NCBI RefSeq assembly: GCF_003583365.1
Contig: NZ_QXED01000006.1
Location: 372,001-436,000 of the forward strand
Origin: Fibrisoma montanum
GTDB lineage: Bacteria; Bacteroidota; Bacteroidia; Cytophagales; Spirosomataceae
Length of the DNA stretch: 64,000 bases
Direction: 5' to 3'
Made by a program: the position numbers and the translations under genes. Positions 1-8,268 of the stretch are shown here, piece by piece; positions within the stretch are counted from its first letter, which is position 1, and every line of letters begins with the position of its first letter. The notes below the pieces were generated by a model. It had not been told where the DNA came from and ran no database searches. It worked only from the letters and a program-made list of their open reading frames with translations.

Positions 1-242
1 GCTGTATCAGCAATACCACTCATGATTTCGATCAGGAAGCGCTTCATATCGACCACCTCCATATCCTTCGTCCAAAGGTCAATTTTGAGCGTACTGTTGT
101 GATAATGATCCCAGAGCGCAATCGCAATGGCCCGCGTGTCGCTCAGCCCTTCGTTGGGGTTATCGGTTGCATCCCAGTAAATTTTATCGGGAACACTCTG
201 GTCGTCTAATTCAACGCTAAAATGGATGTCAGATTTTCTCAT
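1..242 (-). CDS. gldC: Gliding motility protein GldC, 3' end outside the window
   Basis: The first 80 codons are present. The translation opens MRKSDIHFSVELDD and continues through a DATDNPNEG stretch to IDLWTKDM and a VDMKRF segment. The IDLWTKDM block is characteristic of GldC, a small soluble protein of the Bacteroidota gliding gene set (about 110 residues in the family). GldC is accessory to gliding: known mutants are impaired rather than blocked. The ATG at 240-242 is the only good start and lies directly after a T-run of a terminator-like hairpin on the same strand. The missing C-terminus lies beyond base 1. Identification is by recalled sequence pattern only. Confidence 0.75.
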   Translation of the reverse strand, partial: MRKSDIHFSVELDDQSVPDKIYWDATDNPNEGLSDTRAIAIALWDHYHNSTLKIDLWTKDMEVVDMKRFLIEIMSGIADT

Positions 243-244
243 AC

Positions 245-276
245 AAAAAAATTGCCAACGTGTATTACGTTGGCAA
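245..276 (-). terminator. Terminator-like hairpin between the DUF4197 gene and gldC
   Basis: TTGCCAACG (252-260) pairs perfectly with CGTTGGCAA (268-276) around a 7-base loop. On the minus strand it is followed by seven T residues. It would end the transcript of the upstream DUF4197 gene. A TAnnTTTG match (TAACTTTG, minus strand 281-274) overlaps its first arm and could start gldC transcription from inside the hairpin. Confidence 0.65.
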
Positions 277-303
277 AGTTAACGCCTATCGTCGAAGGGA
301 TTG

Positions 304-1065
304 CTATTGTCGGTTAAACACCCGCTTCAGAAGCTCCGTTACGCGGGCCTGCGGATTCTCGCGAATCCGTTTTTCTTCCTGTGCAATCAGCAGAAAAAGT
401 CCATCCACCGCCCTGTTGGTAGCATATTCCGTCAGGTTCGGGTTGGCTTTCTGGACCAGCGGCAGTTTGTTGTAGGTGGTCACCAGATCACTGTAGTACC
501 GTGTTGCTTTGTTCTGGGCCAGCGCATTATCCACAATGGGCGTAAACTCGCGAACCAGTTCAGCACCCGACGTCCGGCGCAGGTACTGCGTTGCGGCATT
601 GTCCTGCCCCCTCAGAATCCCTACGGCATCCTGAATGGTCATCTGCGTAATGGCCTTGAGAAACACCGGTTTTGCTTTTTTGGCCGCATCCTCAGCGGCC
701 CGGTTCAACGACAGTTCGAACTGATCGACCTGTTTGTTGAACCCTAGCTGCCGCAGCCGGGTAGCTACCCGCTGAGCTTCGGGTGGAAACGCAATTCGGA
801 TGAGTGGATTTTTAAAATATCCGTCGACTGCCGAGGCCTGGTCGGCCCCCTTGCCGACACCGATCTGTAAGGCTTCTTTAAGGCCCTGGGCAATTTCGGT
901 AGCCGAGAGGTTACCATCTCCGCCGGTAGCGGTCGTAATTACTTTTTCGAGAAATCCGCCCAACCCGTTACGTTTCTGGGGTTGAGTCTGGGATGAATCC
1001 TGGGCCAAAGCCGGTTGGATAAAGAACGAGGCCAATACAAAGGCCAGCCACATCTTCCTGTTCAT
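304..1065 (-). CDS. DUF4197 family exported protein
   Basis: About 253 residues beginning MNRKMWLAFVLASFF, with a hydrophobic signal segment ending near ALAQ, so it is probably periplasmic or surface-exposed. The rest is mostly helical and carries the family pattern GLGGFLEKV, then ALQIGVGKGADQAS, then GYFKNPLIRIAFP, and near the C-terminus a Y-A-T-N-R-A-V-D-G-L-F segment. This matches DUF4197, a family without known function found in Bacteroidota and Proteobacteria. Translation could also start three codons upstream at 1074, but the later ATG gives a cleaner signal peptide. The gene is transcribed toward gldC but separated from it by a terminator-like hairpin. It is divergent from cinA. Confidence 0.8.
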   Translation of the reverse strand: MNRKMWLAFVLASFFIQPALAQDSSQTQPQKRNGLGGFLEKVITTATGGDGNLSATEIAQGLKEALQIGVGKGADQASAVDGYFKNPLIRIAFPPEAQRVATRLRQLGFNKQVDQFELSLNRAAEDAAKKAKPVFLKAITQMTIQDAVGILRGQDNAATQYLRRTSGAELVREFTPIVDNALAQNKATRYYSDLVTTYNKLPLVQKANPNLTEYATNRAVDGLFLLIAQEEKRIRENPQARVTELLKRVFNRQ

Positions 1066-1084
1066 GCAATACAACGTTTTTACG

Positions 1085-1092
1085 TACTTTTG
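1085..1092 (+). promoter_or_regulatory. Candidate -7 promoter element upstream of cinA
   Basis: TACTTTTG matches the Bacteroidota -7 consensus TAnnTTTG exactly and lies 70 bases before the chosen cinA start. No clear TTG -33 box is seen at the usual 19-21 base spacing, so this is a candidate only. Confidence 0.4.
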
Positions 1093-1162
1093 ATCGCGTT
1101 CGGAAGCAAACGTTTAATGCGCGCTTCCCTTGATTAATACAGGCTTGAGCCTGTGCTATAGT

Positions 1163-2431
1163 ATGACCAACACCATACGGGCCGAAGTGGTTACGATCGG
1201 CGACGAAATTTTGTTCGGGCAAATCACCGACACAAACACCCAGTGGATCAGCACCGAGCTTACAAACATTGGTATTCGCACCGTCCGCAAGTCGTCGGTG
1301 GGCGATCAGGCCGAGGCCATTCTGGCTATTCTGCACGAAGCGCACCAGCGCGCGGATGTCATTATCCTGACGGGTGGGCTGGGACCGACCAAGGATGACA
1401 TCACTAAAAAAACGCTATGTGATTACTTTGGAGTCGGATTGGTCCGCAACGAGGAAGCACTGGCACTGGTCACGGGCTTTTTTGAGAAGCGAGGCCGCCC
1501 CATGACTGACCTTAACCGCGGTCAGGCCGACCTGCCGGCCAATGCAGTCTATATCCAGAACGACTGGGGCACGGCCCCCGGGATGTGGTTTGAACACGAC
1601 CGGGGCGACGACCGGGGGCGGGTGTACGTATCGCTGCCCGGCGTTCCGTTCGAGATGAAAAACCTGATGACCCATCGGATTCTGCCCCGGTTGCAGGCCT
1701 ATTTTCAAACCCCGGTCATCAAGCACAAAATCATCCGGACAGTCGGTATTGGCGAGTCGTTTCTGGCCGAACGCATCGCCGATTGGGAGGATAGCCTGCC
1801 CCCGCACATCCGGCTGGCGTATCTGCCCAGCTTCGGCCAGGTGAAACTACGGCTGACGGCCACGGGTCAGGATTCGGCCCAGCTTGACCGCGAATTAGCC
1901 GCTCTGGTCGATGAGGTCATGCCCCTCATACAGCAGAACGTATTCGGCTTTGATGACGACGAGCTGGAGAGCGTGGTAGGTCGATTGCTTAAAAGCAAAA
2001 ACCAGACGCTGAGCATCGCCGAAAGCTGTACCGGTGGCTTCGTGTCGGCCCAAATCACAAAGGTACCCGGCTCTTCGGCCTACTTCTGGGGCAGCGTTGT
2101 CAGCTATAGCAACGCGATTAAGAGCAGTCAGTTGGGCGTAAAGCCCGAAACCCTGGCGCAGTATGGTGCCGTCAGCGAAGAAACCATCCGGCAAATGGCC
2201 GAGGGCGTTCGGAAAACCCTTGGCACCGACGTCGGCATTGCCACCAGTGGAATTGCCGGTCCGGACGGCGGCACGCCCGATAAACCCGTCGGTACGATCT
2301 GGATTGCCTGCGCCACAGCGCAGCGTACCGTGACCCGCCTGCTTAAACTTGGGCAGTATCGCGACCAAAATATTCAACTCACCAGCACGTATCTGTTAAA
2401 TTTGCTCCGTGAAGAACTCGTAAACCAATGA
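1163..2431 (+). CDS. cinA: CinA-like competence/damage-inducible protein with nicotinamide-nucleotide amidase domain
   Basis: The protein has the standard two-domain CinA layout. Residues 1-170 are the molybdopterin-binding-like (COG1058) domain, with EVVTIGDEILFGQ near the start and GGLGPTKDD. The last 155 residues are the CinA C-terminal domain, with the signatures AESCTGG, a GSVVSYSN segment and ATSGIAGPDGGTPDKPVGT. The latter domain hydrolyses nicotinamide mononucleotide to nicotinate mononucleotide in pyridine nucleotide salvage; the former is an ADP-ribose pyrophosphatase-type domain. The frame is open 11 codons further upstream, but the ATG at 1163 puts the conserved motif at the expected distance from the N-terminus. 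Length (422 residues) is normal for the family. Confidence 0.93.
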   Translation: MTNTIRAEVVTIGDEILFGQITDTNTQWISTELTNIGIRTVRKSSVGDQAEAILAILHEAHQRADVIILTGGLGPTKDDITKKTLCDYFGVGLVRNEEALALVTGFFEKRGRPMTDLNRGQADLPANAVYIQNDWGTAPGMWFEHDRGDDRGRVYVSLPGVPFEMKNLMTHRILPRLQAYFQTPVIKHKIIRTVGIGESFLAERIADWEDSLPPHIRLAYLPSFGQVKLRLTATGQDSAQLDRELAALVDEVMPLIQQNVFGFDDDELESVVGRLLKSKNQTLSIAESCTGGFVSAQITKVPGSSAYFWGSVVSYSNAIKSSQLGVKPETLAQYGAVSEETIRQMAEGVRKTLGTDVGIATSGIAGPDGGTPDKPVGTIWIACATAQRTVTRLLKLGQYRDQNIQLTSTYLLNLLREELVNQ

Positions 2432-2491
2432 TGCGGGATAAATGATGAACATCGATTCGCTACGTTCGTTTTTCTTTTATCACTCATCATT
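2427..2491. repeat. Imperfect inverted repeat at the end of cinA
   Basis: The arms 2427-2442 and 2476-2491 pair at 13 of 16 positions (AATGATG and GATAAA blocks against TTTATC and CATCATT). The left arm spans the cinA stop codon. It may act as a transcript 3' end or processing site before the E2 gene. There is no strong T-run directly after it. Confidence 0.4.
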
Positions 2492-2511
2492 CCTTTTATC
2501 AGTACAAACAA

Positions 2512-3909
2512 ATGGCACTCATCGACATGGTTATGCCCAGAATGGGCGAAAGTATAATGGAATGTACGGTCATTACGTGGCTCAAAAAGCCCGGCGACCG
2601 TATTGAAATCGACGAATCTGTACTGGAAGTGGCTACTGATAAGGTGGACACGGAGGTACCGGCCCTGCACAACGGCATTCTGAAAGAAACGCTCGTCAAC
2701 GAAGGCGACGTCGTGGCGGTTGGCGCTCCCATCGCCCGGATTGACGTTGAGGCCTCCGTCGCTCAAGACTCCGGAGAGCCCATTCCGGCAAAGACGCCCC
2801 CCGTTGAAAACGTCGAACCGGCACCCACTGAGGAACATGAGGTGGCACGGGAACTGGAAGCCAGCATTTCGTCGATGAGTAGCCGCGGCTCCGAAAAAGC
2901 CGTAGCGGCATCGGCTACAGCGCTTACGACCGACGCGCCCGTGTACGAAAACCGGTTCTACTCGCCCCTGGTGCTGAACATTGCGAAAGAAGAAGGCATT
3001 TCGCGGGACGAACTCGACCGCATTCCCGGCTCTGGTGCCGGCAACCGCGTAACGAAAAAAGATATTCTGGCCTACGTGCAGCAACGGCCCGAGGGTACTG
3101 AACCGGAAAGCGCCCCTACGGCCCCCGAACCGGCCCCAAAGCCCCAAACCGCAGGCCAGTCAACGAACGGGCACGCCAAACCTGCTACGTCTTTGAACGG
3201 GCAATCGGATATCATCCAGATGGACCGGATGCGCAAGATGATTGCGCAGCGCATGGTCGAGTCGAAGCAGATTTCGCCCCACGTCAGTTCGTTCGTTGAA
3301 GCCGACATGACTCCGGTCGTGCAGTGGCGTACCAAAATCAAAGATCAGTTTAAGCAGCAGACCGGCGAAAATCTGACGTATACACCCCTGCTGATAGAAG
3401 CGGTGGCAAAAGCCATCCGGGACTTCCCGATGATCAACGTATCGGTCGACGGCGACAACATCATCGTTAAGCGGTCCATCAACATTGGCATGGCGGTGGC
3501 TCTGCCGAGCGGCAATCTGATCGTGCCGGTCATTCATGACGCCGATCAGTACAACCTCATCGGTCTGACCAAGAAGGTGAATGATCTGAGCAAACGCGCC
3601 CGCGAGAACAAGCTTACCGCCGATGATCTGGCCGGGGGTACCTATACCGTTTCCAACATCGGTACGTTTGGCAACGTCATGGGCACACCGATCATTCTGC
3701 AGCCGCAGGTGGCCATCATGGCGTTCGGTGCCATCGTGAAAAAGCCCGCCGTGATTGAAACGCCACAGGGCGATCTGATCGGCATACGGCAGCTAATGTT
3801 CCTTTCTCACTCCTACGACCACCGGGTCGTGGATGGGTCGCTGGGCGGTCAGTTTGTCCGGCGCGTGGCAGATTATCTGGAGCAGTTTGATATAAACCGA
3901 ACATTATAA
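2512..3909 (+). CDS. Dihydrolipoamide acyltransferase (E2) of a 2-oxoacid dehydrogenase complex
   Basis: E2 enzymes move an acyl group from a lipoyl arm to CoA in pyruvate, branched-chain or 2-oxoglutarate dehydrogenase complexes. Residues 1-80 are a lipoyl domain with the modified lysine in EVATDKVDTEV (K44). A linker rich in P, A and E follows. Residues about 142-180 are the peripheral subunit-binding domain (SPLVLNIAKEEGI to VTKKDILAYV). The catalytic domain fills the rest and has H437 and D441 in the HRVVDG active-site motif. A single lipoyl domain and a 465-residue length fit the branched-chain or general E2 type. No E1 or E3 gene lies nearby, so the substrate cannot be assigned from context. 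Confidence 0.92.
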   Translation: MALIDMVMPRMGESIMECTVITWLKKPGDRIEIDESVLEVATDKVDTEVPALHNGILKETLVNEGDVVAVGAPIARIDVEASVAQDSGEPIPAKTPPVENVEPAPTEEHEVARELEASISSMSSRGSEKAVAASATALTTDAPVYENRFYSPLVLNIAKEEGISRDELDRIPGSGAGNRVTKKDILAYVQQRPEGTEPESAPTAPEPAPKPQTAGQSTNGHAKPATSLNGQSDIIQMDRMRKMIAQRMVESKQISPHVSSFVEADMTPVVQWRTKIKDQFKQQTGENLTYTPLLIEAVAKAIRDFPMINVSVDGDNIIVKRSINIGMAVALPSGNLIVPVIHDADQYNLIGLTKKVNDLSKRARENKLTADDLAGGTYTVSNIGTFGNVMGTPIILQPQVAIMAFGAIVKKPAVIETPQGDLIGIRQLMFLSHSYDHRVVDGSLGGQFVRRVADYLEQFDINRTL

Positions 3910-3994
3910 ACGTTGGATGCCAGCTGTTGGCTATCAGACCAGCTACGACTAAGAGCCTGGTAGCCAACGATCAACGTCTACAATTCTAACAAGC

Positions 3995-4522
3995 ATGAAA
4001 CAACGCATTGCCATAGACATGGACGATGTCATGGCCGATACCCACGCTAAGTTTATTCAATTGTATCTGGCAGGCGAAGCGCCCCGCTATACGCTGGAGC
4101 AGCTGAAGGAGAAGTCATTCCACGAGCTGTTCGACGAGAACGAATATCAAACCATATCCCGTCGCGTCTACGAACCGGGGTTTTTCCGTGATATTCCGGT
4201 CATGGAAGGAGCGCAGGACGTTATTGCGGATCTGATGCAAAAATACGACGTCTATGTGGCGTCCGCAGCTCAGGAATTCCCCAATTCACTGCGCGAAAAA
4301 TGGGACTGGCTCCAGGAGCATTTTCCGGCTATCTCGTGGCGCAATTACATTTTCATGGGCGATAAGAGTGTACTGAACACAGACTTCCTGATCGACGATC
4401 TGCCCCGCAACATCCGTACGTTTCAGGGACATGGGCTGTTGTTTACCGCCCTGCACAACCGCGACGAAACCGCCTACCAGCGCGTTAATGACTGGAAGGA
4501 GGTAGCGGCCGTTCTGTTATAA
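3995..4522 (+). CDS. 5'(3')-deoxyribonucleotidase, HAD superfamily
   Basis: This 175-residue protein begins MKQRIAIDMDDVMAD. The D8-M-D10 pair is HAD motif I, with D8 as the expected nucleophile. Later motifs are VYVASAAQ (motif II region) and DFLIDDLPRNI (the metal-binding acidic pair). This pattern and length match the NT5C-type 5'-nucleotidases that dephosphorylate deoxyribonucleoside monophosphates. In bacteria they are thought to trim nucleotide pools. The gene is 85 bases after the E2 gene and ends at a bidirectional terminator. Confidence 0.85.
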   Translation: MKQRIAIDMDDVMADTHAKFIQLYLAGEAPRYTLEQLKEKSFHELFDENEYQTISRRVYEPGFFRDIPVMEGAQDVIADLMQKYDVYVASAAQEFPNSLREKWDWLQEHFPAISWRNYIFMGDKSVLNTDFLIDDLPRNIRTFQGHGLLFTALHNRDETAYQRVNDWKEVAAVLL

Positions 4523-4533
4523 TGCAGCCGGTT

Positions 4534-4577
4534 CATACAAAAAAAGGGTACTCGACTGAGTACCCTTTTTTTGTATG
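4534..4577. terminator. Perfect 20-bp hairpin between convergent genes
   Basis: A 20-base arm (4534-4553) pairs perfectly with 4558-4577 around the loop GACT. The core is GGGTACTC/GAGTACCC flanked by A7 on one side and T7 on the other. This symmetry gives a rho-independent terminator on both strands, serving the nucleotidase and the convergent desaturase gene. Confidence 0.9.
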
Positions 4578-4588
4578 AGTTCACTGGC

Positions 4589-5395
4589 TTAAGCCTCTAC
4601 CTCTTTGTCAATAACGCGATCATGACCGACCTCGTGCTGGGCCTGATTGCTTTGCTTCGGCGACCGCAGCTCAATAATCCGCAGTTTGTGTAAGACTTTG
4701 ATCACCGGGTAGGTAGGATCAAACTCAAACCATTTAGCGCCAAAGTTAGCGGAATTAGGCCGCTTGTGGTGGTTGTTCTGGAACAGTTCGCCCAGCATCA
4801 ATACGTCCAGCATGAGCGAATTCTTCGAATGATCGTGGTTATCAAAGTTCGAATACCCGTATTTGTGACCGCTCCAGTTCACGATTGCGCCGTGAATCGG
4901 TCCCATCAGGAAGTGGATCGGCAACAGGAAGAAAAACGCCCAGTGCATATCCAGGTAGATGTATGCGAAAATGTAAAACAGGCTATAGAGCACACCCCAG
5001 CCGATCCGCGATACCCACGAATCGCCTACTTTCTCCATCCAGTTCCAGACGGGGTAGTTGCGGTCGAACTGCCGCTCGACCGTCTGGTGGCGGTGCAGCA
5101 CCGCGTTATAAATGTCTTTCGTCTTCCACATCATCGTGAACACGTTCTTGGTGTGATGCGGAGAGTGGGGGTCTTTGGGCGTGTCGCTGAAGGCATGGTG
5201 CATCCGGTGGAGCACAGCATAAGCCCGGGGGCTGAGGTACGACGATCCCTGCGAGACGTACGTCAGGAAATAGAAGAACCGCTCCCAGAATTTGCTCATA
5301 GAAAACATCTTATGAGCCGCGTAGCGATGCAGAAAGAATGTTTGGCAGAACAGAGACAGGTACCAATGCCCAATAAATGCAGCCAGTACAATCAC
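4589..5395 (-). CDS. Acyl-CoA/fatty acid desaturase, membrane-bound
   Basis: The enzyme introduces a double bond into acyl chains, most likely at delta-9, using a di-iron centre in the membrane. Three histidine boxes are visible: HRYAAH (23-28), HRMHH (63-67) and NNHHKRP (H209, H210), with extra histidines at HGAIVNWSGH (168-177). Hydrophobic segments at about 1-20, 38-50, 133-150 and 152-165 agree with the family fold. At 268 residues it is shorter than eukaryotic enzymes but usual for Bacteroidota members. The charged C-terminal tail (VGHDRVIDKEVEA) is variable in the family. Confidence 0.9.
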   Translation of the reverse strand: MIVLAAFIGHWYLSLFCQTFFLHRYAAHKMFSMSKFWERFFYFLTYVSQGSSYLSPRAYAVLHRMHHAFSDTPKDPHSPHHTKNVFTMMWKTKDIYNAVLHRHQTVERQFDRNYPVWNWMEKVGDSWVSRIGWGVLYSLFYIFAYIYLDMHWAFFFLLPIHFLMGPIHGAIVNWSGHKYGYSNFDNHDHSKNSLMLDVLMLGELFQNNHHKRPNSANFGAKWFEFDPTYPVIKVLHKLRIIELRSPKQSNQAQHEVGHDRVIDKEVEA

Positions 5396-5442
5396 AACGT
5401 AATATAGTTAAAGTGAATAAAGACAGACTTGGAAAATCTATA

Positions 5443-5450
5443 CAAAACTA
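5443..5450 (-). promoter_or_regulatory. Candidate -7 promoter element of the desaturase gene
   Basis: On the minus strand TAGTTTTG is an exact TAnnTTTG match 47 bases upstream of the desaturase ATG. No TTG is found at the standard spacing. Confidence 0.4.
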
Positions 5451-5496
5451 ACGTATTTCGCGCGGTTTTGTATTTCGACAACCGAAAAATACCAAA

Positions 5497-6156
5497 TTAA
5501 TTTATGGTTGTCGCGTATTGGAGCAGATTGGCGCCCATTCGTAAGGCCTGCTGCCGTACGGGCTCGGGATCGTTGTAAACACTCTGATCTTCCCAGCCGT
5601 TGCCCAGATCACACTCGTAGCTATAGAAACACACCAGCCTCCCCTGGTAGATCAGGCCAAACCCCTGGGGTGCTTTGCCGTCGTGCTCGTGCACCTTCGG
5701 CAGGCCCGTAGCAAACTTGTACTTCTGCTGATACACCGGGTGGTTGAACGGCAACTCGATGAAGTTTAGTTCCGGGAACACCTTTTTCATCTCCCGCCGG
5801 ATGAACTTGTCCATCCCGTAGTTATCGTCGACGTGCAGGAATCCCCCCGACATCAGGTACCGGCGCAGGTTCTGGGCCTCTGCGTCCGTGAAAACTACGT
5901 TGCCGTGGCCGGTCATGTGCACAAACGGGTAGTTAAAAATATCGGGGCTGCCCGGCTCCACAATGTCTTCTTCGGGGAAGATATTCATCCGGAGGTTCGC
6001 GTTGGCGAACTTAATCAGGTTCGGCAGCGACGTTTTGTTGGCGTACCAGTCGCCCCCGCCGTTGTACTTCAGTTTAGCAATTTTGTAGGCATACTGCGCC
6101 CTGGCCGTAGCCAATGAGACAAACCCAACTACCAGGAAACAAATTAATTTTCTCAT
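5497..6156 (-). CDS. DUF4159 domain secreted protein
   Basis: The 219-residue product starts with a signal peptide (MRKLICFLVVGFVSLATARAQ). The mature part has YKIAKLKYNGGGDWY, FPFVHMTGHGNV-like sequence (YPFVHMTGHGNVVF) and the strongly conserved GGFLHVDDNYG, followed by LPFNHPVYQQKY. These are the hallmarks of DUF4159, which resembles a glutamine-amidotransferase/ThuA-type fold and is often found near MoxR and von Willebrand genes. The biochemical role is unknown. Here its neighbours are the desaturase and rsmE, which do not point to a function. Confidence 0.85.
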   Translation of the reverse strand: MRKLICFLVVGFVSLATARAQYAYKIAKLKYNGGGDWYANKTSLPNLIKFANANLRMNIFPEEDIVEPGSPDIFNYPFVHMTGHGNVVFTDAEAQNLRRYLMSGGFLHVDDNYGMDKFIRREMKKVFPELNFIELPFNHPVYQQKYKFATGLPKVHEHDGKAPQGFGLIYQGRLVCFYSYECDLGNGWEDQSVYNDPEPVRQQALRMGANLLQYATTIN

Positions 6157-6172
6157 CTCGTCTTATACAGGC

Positions 6173-6232
6173 GCCAATTACGCGGATTACACCAGCATCC
6201 CATCTGGTCAGGGTCAGATCCGGGTAATCGGC
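6173..6232. repeat. Structured inverted repeat between rsmE and the DUF4159 gene
   Basis: GCCAATTACGCGGAT (6173-6187) and ATCCGGGTAATCGGC (6218-6232) pair at 13 of 15 positions. A smaller CCAG/CTGG hairpin lies inside. There is no T-run, so it is not a standard terminator. Confidence 0.4.
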
Positions 6233-6243
6233 GGCAACACTTT

Positions 6244-6963
6244 CTACGTGTTCAATATAGTCAAAATCTGGCAAGCTACCAGCGCGGCCGTTTCGGTTCG
6301 CAATCGATTTTGTCCGAGTGTTACCATACGGAATCCTGCCGTAGTAGCCGCCTGCAATTCCCGTTCCGAAAAGTCTCCCTCCGGCCCAATCAGTACGGTA
6401 TACTGCCCACCCGAGGTGGCTGCCCGCAGCAAATGCGCCGGTGGCTCATCCGTGTTGGCCGACTGCTCGGGTAGATGCGCTATAAACCGCTGATCCTCCC
6501 CTACGGTTTTCAGTAAGTTATCGAATGAAACAGCTTCGTCCAGCTGGGGCAGCCAGCTTTGCAGCGACTGCTTCATGGCGGCTACGGCAATCTTTTCCAG
6601 CCGCTCCAGTTTGAGCACCCGTCGCTCGGAATGCTGCCCGAAAAAGAAGCTGATCCGTTCGATACCTACCTCAACGGCTTTTTCGACAAACCACTCAATA
6701 CGGTCCAGGTTTTTGGTTGGCGCTACGCACAATCGAATGGAAAAGGGCCGCGAAGGAGTGCTTTGCTGACCCGTGATCCGGAAGGCACACTGGCGGGGGT
6801 CGGCTTTGGTAATAACGGCAGAAAACCGGTTTCCGTGCCCATCCGTCACAGCAATAGTGTCGCCCACACCCAGGCGCAGGGTTTTGACCGCATGGCGGGA
6901 TTCATCGTCGGTCAGGCAGGGAACCGTCTGGACGTCGGGTTGATAAAACAGATGCATACTCAC
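6244..6963 (-). CDS. rsmE: 16S rRNA (uracil-1498-N3)-methyltransferase RsmE
   Basis: RsmE methylates U1498 of 16S rRNA in the assembled small subunit. The N-terminal part has ESRHAVKTLRLGVGD (substrate-binding PUA-like region). The C-terminal SPOUT domain has QSLQSWLPQL, then VLIGPEGDFSERE and TLGQNRLRTETAA, which form the knotted SAM site. Length (239 residues) is typical. A second in-frame ATG is at 6957. The gene is 18 bases downstream of a small membrane protein gene and probably belongs to the same transcript as the LytTR cluster further upstream. Confidence 0.93.
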   Translation of the reverse strand: MSMHLFYQPDVQTVPCLTDDESRHAVKTLRLGVGDTIAVTDGHGNRFSAVITKADPRQCAFRITGQQSTPSRPFSIRLCVAPTKNLDRIEWFVEKAVEVGIERISFFFGQHSERRVLKLERLEKIAVAAMKQSLQSWLPQLDEAVSFDNLLKTVGEDQRFIAHLPEQSANTDEPPAHLLRAATSGGQYTVLIGPEGDFSERELQAATTAGFRMVTLGQNRLRTETAALVACQILTILNT

Positions 6964-6981
6964 CCAAAGATACGGCCAAAA

Positions 6982-7461
6982 TCAACGGGCTGGATTGACA
7001 CCGAGGTAGGAATAAGCCGCAGCAACGGCCAGACCCAGCCACGACTTGCCCGACGCGGTCAGCGACGGCACTACGTCGGCATGCTGCATATACCCGACAA
7101 CCAGGGCGGCCAAACCACAGATGAGCCACACGATCACGTAGGCGACCGAAACGCCCGTTACGACATTTTGGGTGGTTTTGGTCAGGTCTACCGGGCGGAT
7201 TTTAGCGGTCAGCGCCAGGGCAGACGGCGGATCGTCGGGTTTGGTTACGGCCAGTACGGCCACTACCAGGGCCGACACCAGCCCACCCACCAGATTCAGG
7301 ATGGTAGTAAAGCCTTCGGTCAGGTTTGGCCCGTACTGGCAGGTCGAATTCGGCCCGTGCTGCACCAGACATTCGACCGTTATGATCGCGACGATGGTGG
7401 CGTAGGCATACAACCCCAGCAGAAGAATGGCAATAATACCCCCAAAAATAAGTCTGGCCAT
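6982..7461 (-). CDS. Small integral membrane protein, unknown function
   Basis: This 159-residue protein has four hydrophobic segments at about 3-28, 54-71, 101-125 and 136-152. A loop between the first and second contains two cysteines (ECLVQHGPNSTCQ). I do not recognise the family. It lies 24 bases downstream of the LytTR response regulator and 18 bases upstream of rsmE, so it is probably co-transcribed with both. A link to the signalling genes is possible but unsupported by sequence. Confidence 0.7.
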   Translation of the reverse strand: MARLIFGGIIAILLLGLYAYATIVAIITVECLVQHGPNSTCQYGPNLTEGFTTILNLVGGLVSALVVAVLAVTKPDDPPSALALTAKIRPVDLTKTTQNVVTGVSVAYVIVWLICGLAALVVGYMQHADVVPSLTASGKSWLGLAVAAAYSYLGVNPAR

Positions 7462-7485
7462 GGGCGTAGAAAGTAGATACGTAGT

Positions 7486-8268
7486 CTATTTCCCCATCCA
7501 CTTTTTGAAGTCGCTCACCTTTTCGCGGCTCACGATGGCCTCCTTTTCAAACGCCGGGCGGAGTGTTAACGCCAGCCGGTTGCCAAAGTACGGCTGCATC
7601 TGTTCTACGGCCCGGTGGGTCAGAATTAGTCCACGGTTGATGCGGAAAAACTGGGCTGGGTCGAGCGCGTCGGCCAGTTCGTCGAGGGTGTAATCGACCA
7701 GAAATTTCTGATTGTTGTGCGTCCGGAAAAAGCTGAACCGCTCGTCGGTGTAGAAGTATGAAATCTCGCCGGTTTCGATCGAGAGCAGCCGCTGGCCCTG
7801 CCGAACCAGGAATCGCTTGCGGTATTCTTTCGGTTGCTGCTGCAATTGTAGTTCGCGCAGCAGTTTATCCAGGTTCAAGGGTTGAGCCGTGGCCTCCTGC
7901 GCCTGGTTGCGGCCATGCAGATCGTAGAATTTTTTCAGACTCCGCTGAAGATCTTCGCGCTGGATGGGTTTCAGCAGGTAATCGATGCTGTTGACCTTAA
8001 AGGCCTGGAGAGCGTATTCATCGTAGGACGTCGTGAAGATGACCGTACTGCGCACGTCGACCCGCTCGAATATCTCGAAACTCTGCCCATCGGCCAGTTC
8101 AATATCCATAAAAATCAGGTCGGGGGCGGGGTGCTGGTTCATCCACTCAACCGTATCTTCAATGCTGGCCGTAACGCCCGCGATATCGAGCGTCGGGTCG
8201 ACCTCCTGCACCAGTTTTCTCAGTTTACGAACCGCTAAATCTTCGTCCTCCACGATTAATACATTCAT
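7486..8268 (-). CDS. LytTR family response regulator
   Basis: Residues 1-120 are a receiver domain beginning MNVLIVEDEDLAVRKL, with the phospho-acceptor D55 in LIFMDIEL and the conserved lysine in YLLKPI. Residues about 150-260 are a LytTR DNA-binding domain (KRFLVRQGQRL, then FFRINRGLI, ending FKKWMGK). It would bind DNA when phosphorylated by the kinases encoded just upstream. The start codon overlaps the stop of the kinase gene by four bases, which suggests coupled translation. It is a close paralogue of the regulator at 26976-27776. Confidence 0.93.
   Translation of the reverse strand: MNVLIVEDEDLAVRKLRKLVQEVDPTLDIAGVTASIEDTVEWMNQHPAPDLIFMDIELADGQSFEIFERVDVRSTVIFTTSYDEYALQAFKVNSIDYLLKPIQREDLQRSLKKFYDLHGRNQAQEATAQPLNLDKLLRELQLQQQPKEYRKRFLVRQGQRLLSIETGEISYFYTDERFSFFRTHNNQKFLVDYTLDELADALDPAQFFRINRGLILTHRAVEQMQPYFGNRLALTLRPAFEKEAIVSREKVSDFKKWMGK

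Noticed and set aside
6559-7476. 305-codon plus-strand frame
   Set aside because: It crosses antisense to rsmE and the small membrane protein gene; composition is typical of a shadow frame.
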